Shown: piece by piece, positions 1 to 9,200 of the stretch
Layout of the letters: each line of letters starts with the position of its first letter
How positions within the stretch are numbered: position 1 is the first letter of the stretch
Origin: Microbacterium sp. p3-SID336
GTDB taxonomy: Bacteria > Actinomycetota > Actinomycetes > Actinomycetales > Microbacteriaceae
DNA length: 58,872 nucleotides
Reading direction: 5' to 3'
NCBI RefSeq assembly: GCF_025143365.1
Contig: NZ_JALXPE010000022.1
Span: 1-58,872 of the forward strand
Position numbers and translations under genes: made by a program
The notes under the pieces: generated by a model
The model's input: the letters and a program-made list of their open reading frames with translations, nothing else
Told to the model about the DNA's origin: nothing
The model's database searches: none

Positions 1-617
1 CCGGACGGTCGCCGGACGAGATCACGCGCATCGTCGTGACCAAGTTCCATCCGGCGTCCCTGGTGCGTGACCTCCACGCGCTGGGGGTGCGCGCGGTCGG
101 GGAGAACCGCCAGCAGGAGCTCACGGCGAAGGCCGACGAACTGGCCGACCTCGACCTGGAGTGGCACTTCATCGGTCAGGGACAGACGAACAAAGCCGGC
201 GCCATCCGTCGCAGCGCCGATGTCGTGCACTCGGTGGACCGCGAGCGGTTCGCCGATGCACTGCATCGCGCAGCCCCCGGCGACGACGTGCTCGACGTGC
301 TCGTCCAGGTCAACCTCACCGATGACGCGGGCCGCGGAGGCGTCGCCCCGAGCGCCGCGACGGCGCTGGCCGAGCACGTGCTGACCCTGTCCACGCTGCG
401 GCTCCGCGGCGTGATGGCCGTCGCCCCCCTCGACGAGGAGCCCGCCTCGGCGTTCGCGCGCCTGCGCCGCGTCGCGGACGACGTGCGGACCATCGCCCCT
501 GACGCGGCCTGGATGTCCGCCGGGATGACCGGCGACTTCGTCGAGGCCGTCCAGGCCGGTGCGACACACCTGCGGATCGGTTCCGCAATCACGGGACCGC
601 GCCCCGAGCGGGGTTAA
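1..617 (+). CDS. YggS-family PLP homeostasis protein (5' truncated)
   Basis: The reading frame is open from the left window edge (codons begin at base 3), so the true start lies upstream and roughly the first 25-35 residues are missing. The product is a cytosolic pyridoxal-phosphate-binding protein of the YggS/PLPBP family, a single-domain alanine-racemase-like barrel that buffers PLP rather than acting as an enzyme. The PLP-binding lysine is visible in VVTKFHP (codon 42-44), followed by VGENRQQEL, WHFIGQGQTNKA, the HSVDR strand, the SAGMTGDF motif and the C-terminal HLRIGSAI that binds phosphate. In actinobacteria this gene commonly sits between ftsZ/pgeF and sepF, and sepF does follow here. 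The stop codon TAA at 615-617 is also the start of a -10-like hexamer for sepF. Confidence 0.93.
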   Translation, partial: GRSPDEITRIVVTKFHPASLVRDLHALGVRAVGENRQQELTAKADELADLDLEWHFIGQGQTNKAGAIRRSADVVHSVDRERFADALHRAAPGDDVLDVLVQVNLTDDAGRGGVAPSAATALAEHVLTLSTLRLRGVMAVAPLDEEPASAFARLRRVADDVRTIAPDAAWMSAGMTGDFVEAVQAGATHLRIGSAITGPRPERG

Positions 618-620
618 CCT
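615..620 (+). promoter_or_regulatory. Candidate -10 element of sepF
   Basis: TAACCT overlaps the TAA stop of the yggS-family gene. The predicted transcription start near 627 would give a leader of about 34 nt carrying the GGAGG ribosome-binding site. No clear -35 is seen. Confidence 0.4.
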
Positions 621-660
621 GTGACAAGACCAGCCCGAGACGTTCGAACCGGAGGACACG

Positions 661-1134
661 ATGGGTAACCCGCTGAAGAAGACCATGGTGTATCTCGGCC
701 TCGCCGACGAAGAAGAGGTCTACGAGGAGGAGGCGCAGGCTCCGGCCCGCGCCCACCGCGAGCGTGAGCGTGAGCGCGAGGAGCCGGCCCCGGCGCCCGT
801 CACGCCGCTCCGCCGTCCCGTCGCCGTCCGCCAGCCCGCAGCAGGAGCCGTGAACGAGATCCTCACCGTCCACCCGAAGCAGTACCGCGACGCGCAGCTC
901 ATCGCGGAGAACTTCCGTGAGGGCGTCCCGGTCATCATCAACCTCTCCCAGATGAGCGACGCCGACGCGCGCCGCCTCATCGACTTCGCGAGCGGTCTCT
1001 CCCTCGGTCTGTACGGCCGCATCGAGCGGGTGACCTCCAAGGTCTTCCTGCTCTCGCCGGAGAACATCGCCGTGTCGGGTCACGGGGGAATCGCGCACGC
1101 AGACGCCGAGTCTGCGGGCTTCGACCACTCCTGA
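661..1134 (+). CDS. sepF: Cell division protein SepF
   Basis: SepF is the membrane anchor for FtsZ in Gram-positive bacteria and essential for septation in actinobacteria. The 157-residue product has the family order: an amphipathic N-terminal helix ([18 protein letters not shown]), a charged Arg/Glu- and Pro-rich linker (residues about 25-60), and a C-terminal globular domain beginning [20 protein letters not shown] and containing [19 protein letters not shown] and the [12 protein letters not shown] strand. The start is fixed by GGAGG five bases before the ATG. yggT follows after four bases, so the two are probably cotranscribed. Confidence 0.97.
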   Translation: MGNPLKKTMVYLGLADEEEVYEEEAQAPARAHREREREREEPAPAPVTPLRRPVAVRQPAAGAVNEILTVHPKQYRDAQLIAENFREGVPVIINLSQMSDADARRLIDFASGLSLGLYGRIERVTSKVFLLSPENIAVSGHGGIAHADAESAGFDHS

Positions 1135-1138
1135 CCTC

Positions 1139-1438
1139 GTGCAGCTGGTCTCGGTTCTCGCCAGCATCGTCCATCTGGTGCTGCTGCTGTACATCTTCGT
1201 GCTCTTCGCCCGGCTGATCCTCGACTACATCCCGATGTTCAATCGGGAGTGGCGTCCCAAGGGCTTCGGCCTGGTCGCTGCGGAAGCGGTCTACACGGTC
1301 ACCGATCCGCCGATCCGGTTCTTCCGGCGGATCATCCCGCCGTTGCGCATCGGGCAGCTGTCGCTCGACTTCGGCTTCGCGTTGACGCTTCTCGTCGTGC
1401 TGATCCTGATGAACATCGTGCGGCTCTTCATCCGCTGA
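1139..1438 (+). CDS. YggT family membrane protein
   Basis: This small integral membrane protein of 99 residues has two hydrophobic segments, about residues 5-27 (VLASIVHLVLLLYIFVLFAR) and 76-98 (LTLLVVLILMNIVRLF). Between them are the conserved LILDYI and the VYTVTDPPIRFFRRIIPPLR signature of YggT/YlmG proteins. Members sit in division clusters from bacteria to plastids, where they are linked to division-site or nucleoid organisation; the precise function is unsettled. The GTG start lies four bases after the sepF stop, which implies coupling. Confidence 0.92.
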   Translation: MQLVSVLASIVHLVLLLYIFVLFARLILDYIPMFNREWRPKGFGLVAAEAVYTVTDPPIRFFRRIIPPLRIGQLSLDFGFALTLLVVLILMNIVRLFIR

Positions 1439-1521
1439 GCGGCCCGCGTGTCGCGCACCAGGGCGCCGATGACTTCGCCGAGCCTGGGTGTCGTGGCATC
1501 GCGACCCCAAGGCTCGGGGGC

Positions 1522-1527
1522 TATGCT
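1522..1527 (+). promoter_or_regulatory. Candidate -10 element of divIVA
   Basis: TATGCT lies in the 181-base gap between yggT and divIVA, about 95 bases before the divIVA start. That would give a leader of roughly 85 nt. No other gene is apparent in this gap. Confidence 0.35.
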
Positions 1528-1619
1528 GGCACCCAGGTGCGCGCCCCGGGTTCGCGCCACATCACGAACACGCCATACATCGGTACTGGCAATCGAACTC
1601 ATCGAAAGAGGAGCCACCC

Positions 1620-2216
1620 ATGGCACTTACCCCGGATGACGTCGTCACCAAGCAGTTCCAGCACGTTCGCTTCAAGGACGGGTTCGACCCGGACGAGGTC
1701 GACGACTTCCTCGACGAGATCGTCATCGAGTGGCGCAAGGCCCTCGAGGAGAATGCCGAGCTGAAGGCCAAGCTGGCCGCCTACGAGTCCGGCGCCGCTC
1801 CGGCCGCGACCGAGGCCCCGGCCGCTGCGGTCCCCGCTCCTGCTCCGGCCGCCGAGGCCGCTCCGGTCGAGGCAGCGCCCACCGGCTCCGCCACCGCGAC
1901 CGCCGGCATCATCGAGCTGGCTCAGCGCCTGCACGACGAGCACGTCGCCGAGGGTGAGGCCAAGCGCAACCAGCTCATCTCCGAGGCCGAGGCCGAGGTC
2001 GCCCGCATCCGCACCGAGGCCGAGGCCAAGCAGCGCGAGGAGACCGCCCGTCTCGAGCGCGAGCGCAACACGCTCGAGGCCCGCATCACGGAGCTCCGCA
2101 ACTTCGAGCGCGACTACCGCGCCCAGCTGCGCGGCTACATCGAGGGCCAGCTCCGCGACCTCGACGAGAAGTCGGCTTCCACGGACTCCACGCCCGTCTC
2201 CGCGATCGGTCTGTAA
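1620..2216 (+). CDS. divIVA: DivIVA/Wag31 polar growth protein
   Basis: DivIVA (Wag31 in mycobacteria) is a coiled-coil scaffold that marks cell poles and recruits wall-synthesis machinery in actinobacteria. The ATG at 1620 follows AAAGAGGAG and gives 198 residues beginning MALTPDDVVTKQFQHVRFKDG, the conserved membrane-binding DivIVA N-terminus, with DPDEVDDFLDEI of the first coiled coil. An Ala/Pro-rich low-complexity linker (about residues 60-95) separates it from a second long Glu/Arg-rich coiled coil (about 105-185, ending RDYRAQLRGYIEGQLRDL). An upstream in-frame start at 1488 was rejected because the extra residues are unlike the family and the ribosome-binding site favours 1620. Confidence 0.96.
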   Translation: MALTPDDVVTKQFQHVRFKDGFDPDEVDDFLDEIVIEWRKALEENAELKAKLAAYESGAAPAATEAPAAAVPAPAPAAEAAPVEAAPTGSATATAGIIELAQRLHDEHVAEGEAKRNQLISEAEAEVARIRTEAEAKQREETARLERERNTLEARITELRNFERDYRAQLRGYIEGQLRDLDEKSASTDSTPVSAIGL

Positions 2217-2225
2217 GGCGCCCTC

Positions 2226-2864
2226 TTGCCAGGACGTCGCCCCCTTCGTCGGTCGGCGGCCGGTGCGATCGTTGCGATTCTCGCAGCGGTCGTGCTGGCC
2301 GCCGATCAGTTTGTGAAGTACCTCACGATCGAGCACCTGCCTCTGCACGAGGTCGTCCCGGTGCTCGGGGAGTTCCTTCAGCTGTACTTCGTGCGCAATC
2401 CCGGCGCGGCCTTCTCGCTCGGCTCCGAGGTCACGTGGATCTTCACGATCGCGATGGCCGTGGTCGCCGGCGTGATCATCTGGAAGGCCTTCGGCCTGCA
2501 GTCCCGGCTGTGGGCGGTCGTGCTCGGCTGCCTCCTGGGCGGTGTGCTCGGGAACCTCACCGATCGGCTCTTCCGGGAGCCCGGGTTCCCGGTCGGACAC
2601 GTGGTCGACATGATCTCGATGCCGTGGATGATGCCGGCCATCTTCAATGTGGCCGACATCTTCATCGTCACGGGCATGATCTCGGTAGCGCTGCTCGTGG
2701 TCTTCGGTCTCCGCTTCGACGGGACGCGCGAGCGCGATCACGAACCGGTCGAGTCCGACGAGGAGGCCGAGGCCGCGGCCGTCGCCGCCGAGCGGCATGA
2801 TCGTGCCGACGCCCCCGGCGACGACGCCACCACCGGCGCGGGCACGGCCCCCGAGGGGCGCTGA
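2226..2864 (+). CDS. lspA: Lipoprotein signal peptidase (signal peptidase II)
   Basis: LspA cleaves signal peptides of diacylglyceryl-prolipoproteins in the cytoplasmic membrane. The product has four hydrophobic segments, the [11 protein letters not shown] motif, and both catalytic-Asp motifs: [22 protein letters not shown] and [12 protein letters not shown]. It starts with TTG nine bases after divIVA. The C-terminus carries an acidic, Ala-rich hydrophilic tail of about 45 residues beyond the last membrane segment, making it longer (212 residues) than the 160-170 typical of enterobacterial enzymes; such tails occur in actinobacteria. The gene for the RluA-type synthase begins two bases after the stop, as in the usual lspA-rluD arrangement. 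Confidence 0.95.
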   Translation: MPGRRPLRRSAAGAIVAILAAVVLAADQFVKYLTIEHLPLHEVVPVLGEFLQLYFVRNPGAAFSLGSEVTWIFTIAMAVVAGVIIWKAFGLQSRLWAVVLGCLLGGVLGNLTDRLFREPGFPVGHVVDMISMPWMMPAIFNVADIFIVTGMISVALLVVFGLRFDGTRERDHEPVESDEEAEAAAVAAERHDRADAPGDDATTGAGTAPEGR

Positions 2865-2866
2865 GC

Positions 2867-3787
2867 GTGGAGTCGCGCTCCCTTCCCGTCCCGGACGGGC
2901 TGGACGGCACGCGGGTCGACGCGGCCCTGGCGAAGCTCCTCGGGTTCTCCCGGACGTTCGCCGCCGAGGTCGCCGCGGACGGCGGCGTGCGGCTCGACGG
3001 CGTCACCCTCGACAAATCCGACCGCTTGCGCGGCGGGGCCTGGCTCGAGGTGGACTGGACCCCCAAGGAGGCGCCGAGGATCGAGCCGATCGCCGTCCCC
3101 GACCTCGGCATCGTGTACGACGACGACGACATCGTGGTGGTGGACAAGCCGACCGGCGTCGCGGCGCACCCTTCGCTCGGCTGGGAGGGACCGACGGTCG
3201 TCGGCGCTCTCGCGGCAGCCGGGTTCCGCGTGGCGACCAGCGGCGCCCCGGAGCGCCAGGGGGTCGTGCACCGACTCGACGTCGGCACGAGCGGTCTGAT
3301 GGTCGTGGCCAAGAGCGAGTCCGCCTACACGGCTCTGAAGCGGGCGTTCAAGGAGCGCACGGTCGAGAAGATCTACCACGCGGTGGTCCAGGGGCACCCC
3401 GACCCGCTCGCCGGGACGATCGATGCGCCCATCGGGCGGCACCCGAACCACTCCTGGAAGTTCGCGGTCGTCCCCGACGGCAAGCCCTCCGTGACGCACT
3501 ACGAGACGCTGGAGGCCTTCCCGGGGGCATCGCTGCTGGAGATCCATCTGGAGACCGGGCGCACGCACCAGATCCGCGTGCACATGGCCGCGCACCGGCA
3601 CCCCTGCGTCGGCGACCCTCTCTACGGCGCCGACCCGACGCTGTCCGCGCGCCTGGGGCTGACGCGTCAGTGGCTGCACGCGCATCAGCTCGCCTTCGCG
3701 CACCCCACGACGGGGGAGTGGGTGCAGTTCGAGTCGCCCTATCCTGCCGACTTCCAGCACGCTCTGGACGTGCTCCGGGGCGAGTAG
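2867..3787 (+). CDS. RluA-family 23S rRNA pseudouridine synthase (RluD-like)
   Basis: This enzyme isomerises specific uridines of 23S rRNA to pseudouridine. The N-terminal part (residues about 5-70) resembles an S4 RNA-binding domain ([30 protein letters not shown]). The catalytic domain contains [17 protein letters not shown], the catalytic-Asp motif [18 protein letters not shown] and the [13 protein letters not shown] signature. At 306 residues with an S4-like domain it fits RluD, but RluC-like specificity cannot be excluded from sequence alone. The GTG start is two bases after lspA, and the pair is probably cotranscribed. Confidence 0.92.
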   Translation: MESRSLPVPDGLDGTRVDAALAKLLGFSRTFAAEVAADGGVRLDGVTLDKSDRLRGGAWLEVDWTPKEAPRIEPIAVPDLGIVYDDDDIVVVDKPTGVAAHPSLGWEGPTVVGALAAAGFRVATSGAPERQGVVHRLDVGTSGLMVVAKSESAYTALKRAFKERTVEKIYHAVVQGHPDPLAGTIDAPIGRHPNHSWKFAVVPDGKPSVTHYETLEAFPGASLLEIHLETGRTHQIRVHMAAHRHPCVGDPLYGADPTLSARLGLTRQWLHAHQLAFAHPTTGEWVQFESPYPADFQHALDVLRGE

Positions 3788-3828
3788 GCACCGGCCGCGT
3801 CCTGCGCCGTGGTGTCGGGGGTCTGGGC

Positions 3829-3834
3829 CAGACT
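3829..3834 (+). promoter_or_regulatory. Candidate -10 of the GNAT gene (leaderless type)
   Basis: CAGACT ends six bases before the ATG at 3841. It deviates from TAnnnT at the first base. Confidence 0.3.
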
Positions 3835-3840
3835 GGCCGC

Positions 3841-4413
3841 ATGAGCATCGAGGTGCGCCCCGCGACCGTGTTCGACGACGTCGCGACGCTGGTGGGGCCG
3901 AAGAAGCCGACGTCGAACGTGTGCTTCTGTCTGAGCTATCGGATCGGCAACAAGGAGAACGTGTCCTTGCGCGGGCAGGCGAGGGCCGACCGGGTCCGCG
4001 AGCTGTGCGACCACGACCCGCCTCCCGGGGTCATCGCCTATCGCGACGGCGAGCCGGTGGGATGGGCGGCGCTGCACCCGCGCCGTGACACGAGCTTCGC
4101 GCGCAACAGACTCATCCCGCATGTCGACGACCTCGACGTGTGGTCGCTGTGGTGCTTCCGCGTGCGGCCGGGGTTCCGCAAGCAGGGAGTCTCCCATGCG
4201 CTGATCGAGGGAGCGGTCGCATACGCCAGAGAGCGCGGGGCGCCGGCGGTCGAGGGGTACCCGCTGGACAACCGCGGCGAGAAGGTCAACCTGACGATGG
4301 CGTACGCGGGGACGAGGGCCCTGTTCGAGGACGCGGGATTCACGAAGGCCGCCGACACCGGTTCGGTGCTCGACGGCTTCCCCCGGGTGCTGATGCGGCT
4401 AGACCTGCGCTGA
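3841..4413 (+). CDS. GNAT family N-acetyltransferase
   Basis: This 190-residue protein has a GNAT fold. The acetyl-CoA-binding region reads VWSLWCFRVRPGFRKQGVSHALIEGAVAYARERGA, with the RxxRKxG loop, and ends with a hydrophobic GTRALFEDAGFTKA strand. An unusual N-terminal segment (KPTSNVCFCLSYRIGNKENV, two closely spaced cysteines) is shared with a subgroup of actinobacterial acetyltransferases of unknown substrate. The start is supported by the family-typical beginning MSIEVRPATVFDD and by CAGACT ending six bases upstream, consistent with a leaderless message. It stands alone between the pseudouridine synthase and the sigma-factor operon. Confidence 0.8.
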   Translation: MSIEVRPATVFDDVATLVGPKKPTSNVCFCLSYRIGNKENVSLRGQARADRVRELCDHDPPPGVIAYRDGEPVGWAALHPRRDTSFARNRLIPHVDDLDVWSLWCFRVRPGFRKQGVSHALIEGAVAYARERGAPAVEGYPLDNRGEKVNLTMAYAGTRALFEDAGFTKAADTGSVLDGFPRVLMRLDLR

Positions 4414-4495
4414 GCCGCCCCACGACGGACGCCAGCGCGGTCTGCATGAGATCCCTCGCCGCGATCGCCGAAGCGGATGGCAGGGAGAGATCTCC

Positions 4496-5146
4496 GTGAC
4501 GAGTTTCGAACCGGACGAGCACTCTGAGGCAATACATAGTGTGAGCACAGACAGCGAGATCATTCAGCGCTCGCTCGGGCAGCCCCGGGCGTTCGCCGAA
4601 TTGTTCGACAGACATGCCGGGGCGGTGGGGGGCTACGCGACCCGTCGTCTCGGTCCAGACGCGGGGGAGGACGTCCTCAGCGAGACGTTCCTCGTCGCCT
4701 TCGCGCGTCGATCGTCGTTCGACACGGCGTGGGACTCGGCGCTTCCCTGGTTGTACGGGATCGCCTCCCGGCTGATCAAGAAGCACCGGGCGCGTGAGGC
4801 GAAGCACCTGCGTTCTGCGGCCCAGTCCGCGGCGCGTGAGGAGCACATCTCGCAGGGCGACCTCGACGTGACGATCGCGCGGCTGGACGCCGAGCTCTCC
4901 ACCCGTCAGCTCGCTCCGCTGATCGCCGCGCTGTCGTCGAAGGATCGCGAGACTCTCCTGCTGTACGCCTGGGGCGATCTGAGCTACGAGGAGATCGCGC
5001 TCGCCCTCGGTGTCCCTGTCGGGACGGTGAGGTCTCGCATGAACCGTGTGCGGACACGGTTGGATCCGGCTCGCACCCGCGGTCGGAACCAGGTGGTCAC
5101 GGAGAGGGAAGGAGAAGTCGATGGACGTTTTCGAGCGCGTGCGTGA
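4496..5146 (+). CDS. ECF-type RNA polymerase sigma factor
   Basis: This sigma-70 family factor of the extracytoplasmic-function type (216 residues) contains region 2 (AFAELFDRHAGAVGGYATRR, then EDVLSETFLVAFARRSSFD and LPWLYGIASRLIKKHRARE) and region 4 with a helix-turn-helix (LSSKDRETLLLYAWGDLSYEEIALALG, VPVGTVRSRMNRVRTRL). The GTG at 4496 is preceded by AGGGAG; a second in-frame GTG at 4541 gives a shorter protein that still has all of region 2. The end of this gene overlaps the next gene by 26 bases, so the two are translationally linked. Target promoters and signal cannot be read from the sequence. Confidence 0.9.
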   Translation: MTSFEPDEHSEAIHSVSTDSEIIQRSLGQPRAFAELFDRHAGAVGGYATRRLGPDAGEDVLSETFLVAFARRSSFDTAWDSALPWLYGIASRLIKKHRAREAKHLRSAAQSAAREEHISQGDLDVTIARLDAELSTRQLAPLIAALSSKDRETLLLYAWGDLSYEEIALALGVPVGTVRSRMNRVRTRLDPARTRGRNQVVTEREGEVDGRFRARA

Positions 5147-6224
5147 GGTCAACCGGGGGGCGGGCCTCAGCGAGGAGCACAGGACGTCGGCGAGGGCGCG
5201 TCTTCTCAGTGGAATCGATGCGGGCATGGCGGCGGCGCGGAAACGCATCGGCCGACGCCCCGTGTTCATCCTCGCCGGGGTGGCAGCGGGGGCGGCGGCG
5301 GCGACCGCGGGGGTGCTGGTCGTCGCGCAGCTGAACGCACCGGAGCCGCGGGTGGAGGCGGTTCCGGTGCAGACCCTGGACCCGAGGCCGCAGGGGGATC
5401 CGCTGCCGCGGCCGTCCGCGACCTCGGGCACGGGGATCACCGAGCCCTTCCCCGGCACCACCCCGCAGGCGGGGCAGTACCTGCACGTCACCACGACGGT
5501 GGACTCGCTGCTGTATCGGGACCCGCGGGTGACGGTGTTCACCTGGCCGGCGCACGAGGAGGGGCTCCCGCCGATCAGCGCGCTGCTGGTGCGGGATCAC
5601 AGCGAGACGTTCGTCCCCGCTGATCGCACGGGGGAGTGGAGTGGGACTCAGGGCCCGAACACGCAGCGGCTGCAGTTCTTCCCGGAGGACCAGGGGCCGG
5701 GAGGGGAGTCGGCGTGGGACATCCTACTCCCGGCGAGTGACAGCGTGGGCCGGTGGACCTTCACCGGGGGATTCGACACCGAAGTGGGGCCGCCCCGTGG
5801 TTCGGCCGAGTACTACGCGCAGTTCCCCCGTGATCCGCAGGCGCTGCTGGAGTTCGCGAAGAGCTTCGAGCGCGGGTACGACATCTCACCGGAGCAGGCG
5901 GATGAGGCGGCGGTCATCACGATCATGGACGAGCTCCGGTCGAACGTGACCCCGGTCGACCTCAGGGACGCGCTGGTGAAGGCCCTCGCGCTCTCCCCGA
6001 TCGTCGAGGCGAGCTCGGCGAATGGGAGCACGACCTACCGGGTCGCGTTGCAGCACATCGATGCACGGACGGACACTCTGACGATCGACGAGGCGACCGG
6101 CTGGATGAGCGAGTACACGCTGCGCTGGAACCGCACGGACGGCGCGGACGGGGACATGGTCCCCAGCGACGTCCCCGACATCCGGTTCACGTCGAGCGTG
6201 TCGATCGTCGACGGCGCTCCCTGA
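5121..6224 (+). CDS. CU044_5270-like membrane-anchored partner of the sigma factor
   Basis: The predicted 367-residue protein has a cytoplasmic N-terminus of about 50 residues with a helical VFERVREVN segment, one membrane span at about residues 50-70 (PVFILAGVAAGAAAATAGVLVV), and a long extracytoplasmic domain after a Pro-rich stretch. This layout, and its overlap with an ECF sigma gene, match the CU044_5270 family of actinobacteria, which probably act as anti-sigma or signal-sensing partners. I see no zinc-binding anti-sigma HxxxCxxC motif in the N-terminus. The ATG at 5121 with GGAGAAG upstream was chosen over an earlier in-frame start that would overlap the sigma gene much further. Family assignment rests on architecture and context. 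Confidence 0.75.
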   Translation: MDVFERVREVNRGAGLSEEHRTSARARLLSGIDAGMAAARKRIGRRPVFILAGVAAGAAAATAGVLVVAQLNAPEPRVEAVPVQTLDPRPQGDPLPRPSATSGTGITEPFPGTTPQAGQYLHVTTTVDSLLYRDPRVTVFTWPAHEEGLPPISALLVRDHSETFVPADRTGEWSGTQGPNTQRLQFFPEDQGPGGESAWDILLPASDSVGRWTFTGGFDTEVGPPRGSAEYYAQFPRDPQALLEFAKSFERGYDISPEQADEAAVITIMDELRSNVTPVDLRDALVKALALSPIVEASSANGSTTYRVALQHIDARTDTLTIDEATGWMSEYTLRWNRTDGADGDMVPSDVPDIRFTSSVSIVDGAP

Positions 6225-6244
6225 GTCCTCCGCGGCACGGACAC

Positions 6245-6274
6245 GGCCCCGGCACCGATCTCGGTGTCGGGGCC
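6245..6274 (+). terminator. Strong hairpin after the sigma-factor operon
   Basis: GGCCCCGGCACCGA (6245-6258) pairs with 6261-6274 over 14 bp with one G-U pair and a two-base spacer. It lies 20 bases after the stop and directly abuts the dnaE -10 element. No long U-tract follows. Confidence 0.65.
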
Positions 6275-6280
6275 CCGCCG

Positions 6281-6286
6281 TAGACT
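6281..6286 (+). promoter_or_regulatory. Candidate -10 of dnaE (leaderless type)
   Basis: TAGACT ends seven bases before the dnaE ATG at 6294. Transcription would begin at or next to the start codon. Confidence 0.5.
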
Positions 6287-6293
6287 CGAGGAC

Positions 6294-9200
6294 ATGGCCT
6301 CCGACTCCTTCGTCCACCTGCATGTGCACAGCGAGTACTCGATGCTGGACGGCGCGGCCAAGATCAACGCGATGACCCAGGCGGCCGCCGACTACGGCAT
6401 GCCGGCGATCGCCGTGACCGATCACGGCAACACCTTCGCGGCCTTCGAGTTCTACCGCGCGGCACAGGCGGCGGGCGTCAAGCCCATCGTCGGTCTCGAG
6501 GCGTATGTCACGCCCGGCACGCATCGCAGCGACAAGACGCGTGTGCAGTGGGGCTCGCCCGACCAGAAGAGCGACGACGTCTCGGGCTCCGGCGCCTACA
6601 CCCACATGACGATGTGGAGTCAGAGCACGGAGGGCATGCACAACCTCTTCCGGCTCAGCTCGCTCTCGAGCATGGAGGGCTACTACTTCAAGCCCCGCAT
6701 GGACCGCGAGCTGCTGCAGACGTATGGCAAGGGCCTGATCGCGACCACGGGCTGCCCGTCCGGCGAGGTGCAGACGCGGCTCCGCCTCGGCCAGTACGAC
6801 GCGGCGCGTGCGGCGGCGGCCGAGTTCCAGGACATCTTCGGCAAGGAGAACTACTTCGCCGAGATCATGGACCACGGTCTCTCGATCGAGCGCCGGGTCA
6901 TGACGGACCTGCTCCGGCTCGCGAAGGACCTCGGCATCCCGCTGGTCGCCACGAACGACTCGCACTACACGCACCAGCACGAGGCCGACGCGCATGAGGC
7001 GCTGCTGTGCGTGCAGTCCGGCTCGACCCTCGACGACCCGAACCGCTTCAAGTTCGACGGCGACGGCTACTACATCAAGACCGCGGCCGAGATGCGACAG
7101 CTGTTCCGCGACCACCCGGAGGCGTGCGACAACACGCTGTTGATCGCCGAGCGCTGCGAGGTCGAGTTCAACACCTCGGCGAACTACATGCCGCGTTTCC
7201 CCGTGCCCGACGGCGAGACGGAGGACAGCTGGCTGATCAAGGAGGTCGAGAAGGGCCTCCACTACCGTTACCCGAACGGCATCCCGGACAAGGTGCGCAA
7301 GCAGGCCGAGTACGAGACCGGCATCATCCTGCAGATGGGCTTCCCCGGCTACTTCCTCGTCGTCGCCGACTTCATCAACTGGGCCAAGGACAACGGCATC
7401 AGGGTCGGGCCGGGCCGAGGTTCCGGCGCGGGCTCCATGGTCGCGTATGCGATGAAGATCACCGACCTCGATCCTCTGGAGCACGGTCTGATCTTCGAGC
7501 GGTTCCTGAACCCGGATCGCGTCTCGATGCCCGACTTCGACGTCGACTTCGACGACCGTCGCCGCGGCGAGGTCATCGAGTACGTCACGGAGAAGTACGG
7601 CTCTGAGCGCGTCGCCCAGATCGTCACCTACGGCACCATCAAGTCCAAGCAGGCGCTCAAGGACGCCGGTCGCGTGCTCGGCTTCCCCTTCAGCATGGGG
7701 GAGCGGCTGACCAAGGCGATGCCCCCCGCCGTGATGGGCAAGGACATGCCCCTCGACGGGATGTTCGACTCCGCCCATCCGCGGTACAAGGAGGCCAGCG
7801 AGTTCCGCGCGCTGATCGAGACCGACCCGGAGGCGAAGACCGTCTTCGACCGCGCGCTCGGGCTGGAGGGCCTCAAGCGGCAGTGGGGCGTGCACGCGGC
7901 CGGCGTGATCATGTCGTCCGAGCCGCTGCTCGACATCATCCCGATCATGCGCCGCGAGCAGGACGGGCAGATCGTCACGCAGTTCGACTACCCGTCCTGC
8001 GAGACGCTCGGCCTCATCAAGATGGACTTCCTGGGGCTGCGTAACCTCACGATCATCTCCGACGCGCTCGACAACATCCGTATGAACCGGGGCGAGGAAC
8101 TCGACCTGGAGCATCTCGGGCTGGACGACCCCGCCGTGTACGAGCTCCTCGCGCGCGGCGACACGCTGGGTGTGTTCCAGCTGGACAGCCCGCCGCTGCG
8201 ATCCCTCATGCGCCTGATGAAGCCGGACAACTTCGGCGACATCTCGGCGCTCATCGCGCTGTACCGCCCGGGGCCCATGGGAGCGAACTCGCACACCAAC
8301 TACGCGCTCCGCAAGAACGGACAGCAGGAGATCACGCCGATCCACCCCGAGCTGGCCGAGCCGCTCGCGGACATCCTGGAGGAGTCGTACGGACTCATCA
8401 TCTACCAGGAGCAGGTGATGGCGATCGCGCAGAAGGTCGCCGGGTTCAGCCTCGGACAGGCCGACATCCTCCGGCGCGCGATGGGCAAGAAGAAGAAGTC
8501 CGAGCTCGACAAGCAGTACGAGGGTTTCGCGGGCGGCATGACCTCGCGCGGCTTCGGCGAGGCGGCCATCAAGGCGCTGTGGGACATCCTGCTGCCCTTC
8601 TCCGACTACGCCTTCAACAAAGCGCACTCCGCGGCGTACGGGCTCGTGTCCTACTGGACGGCCTACCTCAAGGCGCACTATCCGGCCGAGTACATGGCTG
8701 CGCTGCTCACGAGCGTCGGCGACTCGAAGGACAAGATGGCGCTCTACCTCAACGAGTGCCGTCGCATGGGCATCAAGGTGCTGCCGCCCGACGTGTCCGA
8801 GTCCATCAACTTCTTCGCCGCCGTCGGCGACGACATCCGCTTCGGGCTCGGGGCCGTCCGCAACGTCGGCAGCAACGTGGTCGACGGCATCGTGCAGGCA
8901 CGGAAGGACGAACGCTTCACCTCGTTCCACCACTTCCTCGACAAGGTGCCGCTGCACGTGGCCAACAAGCGCACGGTGGAGTCGCTGATCAAGGCGGGCG
9001 CCTTCGACTCGATGGGTGACACGCGTCGTGCGCTTCTCGAGATCCATGAGGACGCCGTCGAGGCGGCGGTCGATCGCAAGCGGAATGAGGCGCAGGGCGC
9101 CATCGGCTTCGACTTCGACAGTCTGTACGACGGCCTGGAGGAGGCGGCCCCGGCCAAGGTGCCCGCGCGGCCGGAGTGGATCAAGAAGGACAAGCTGGCG

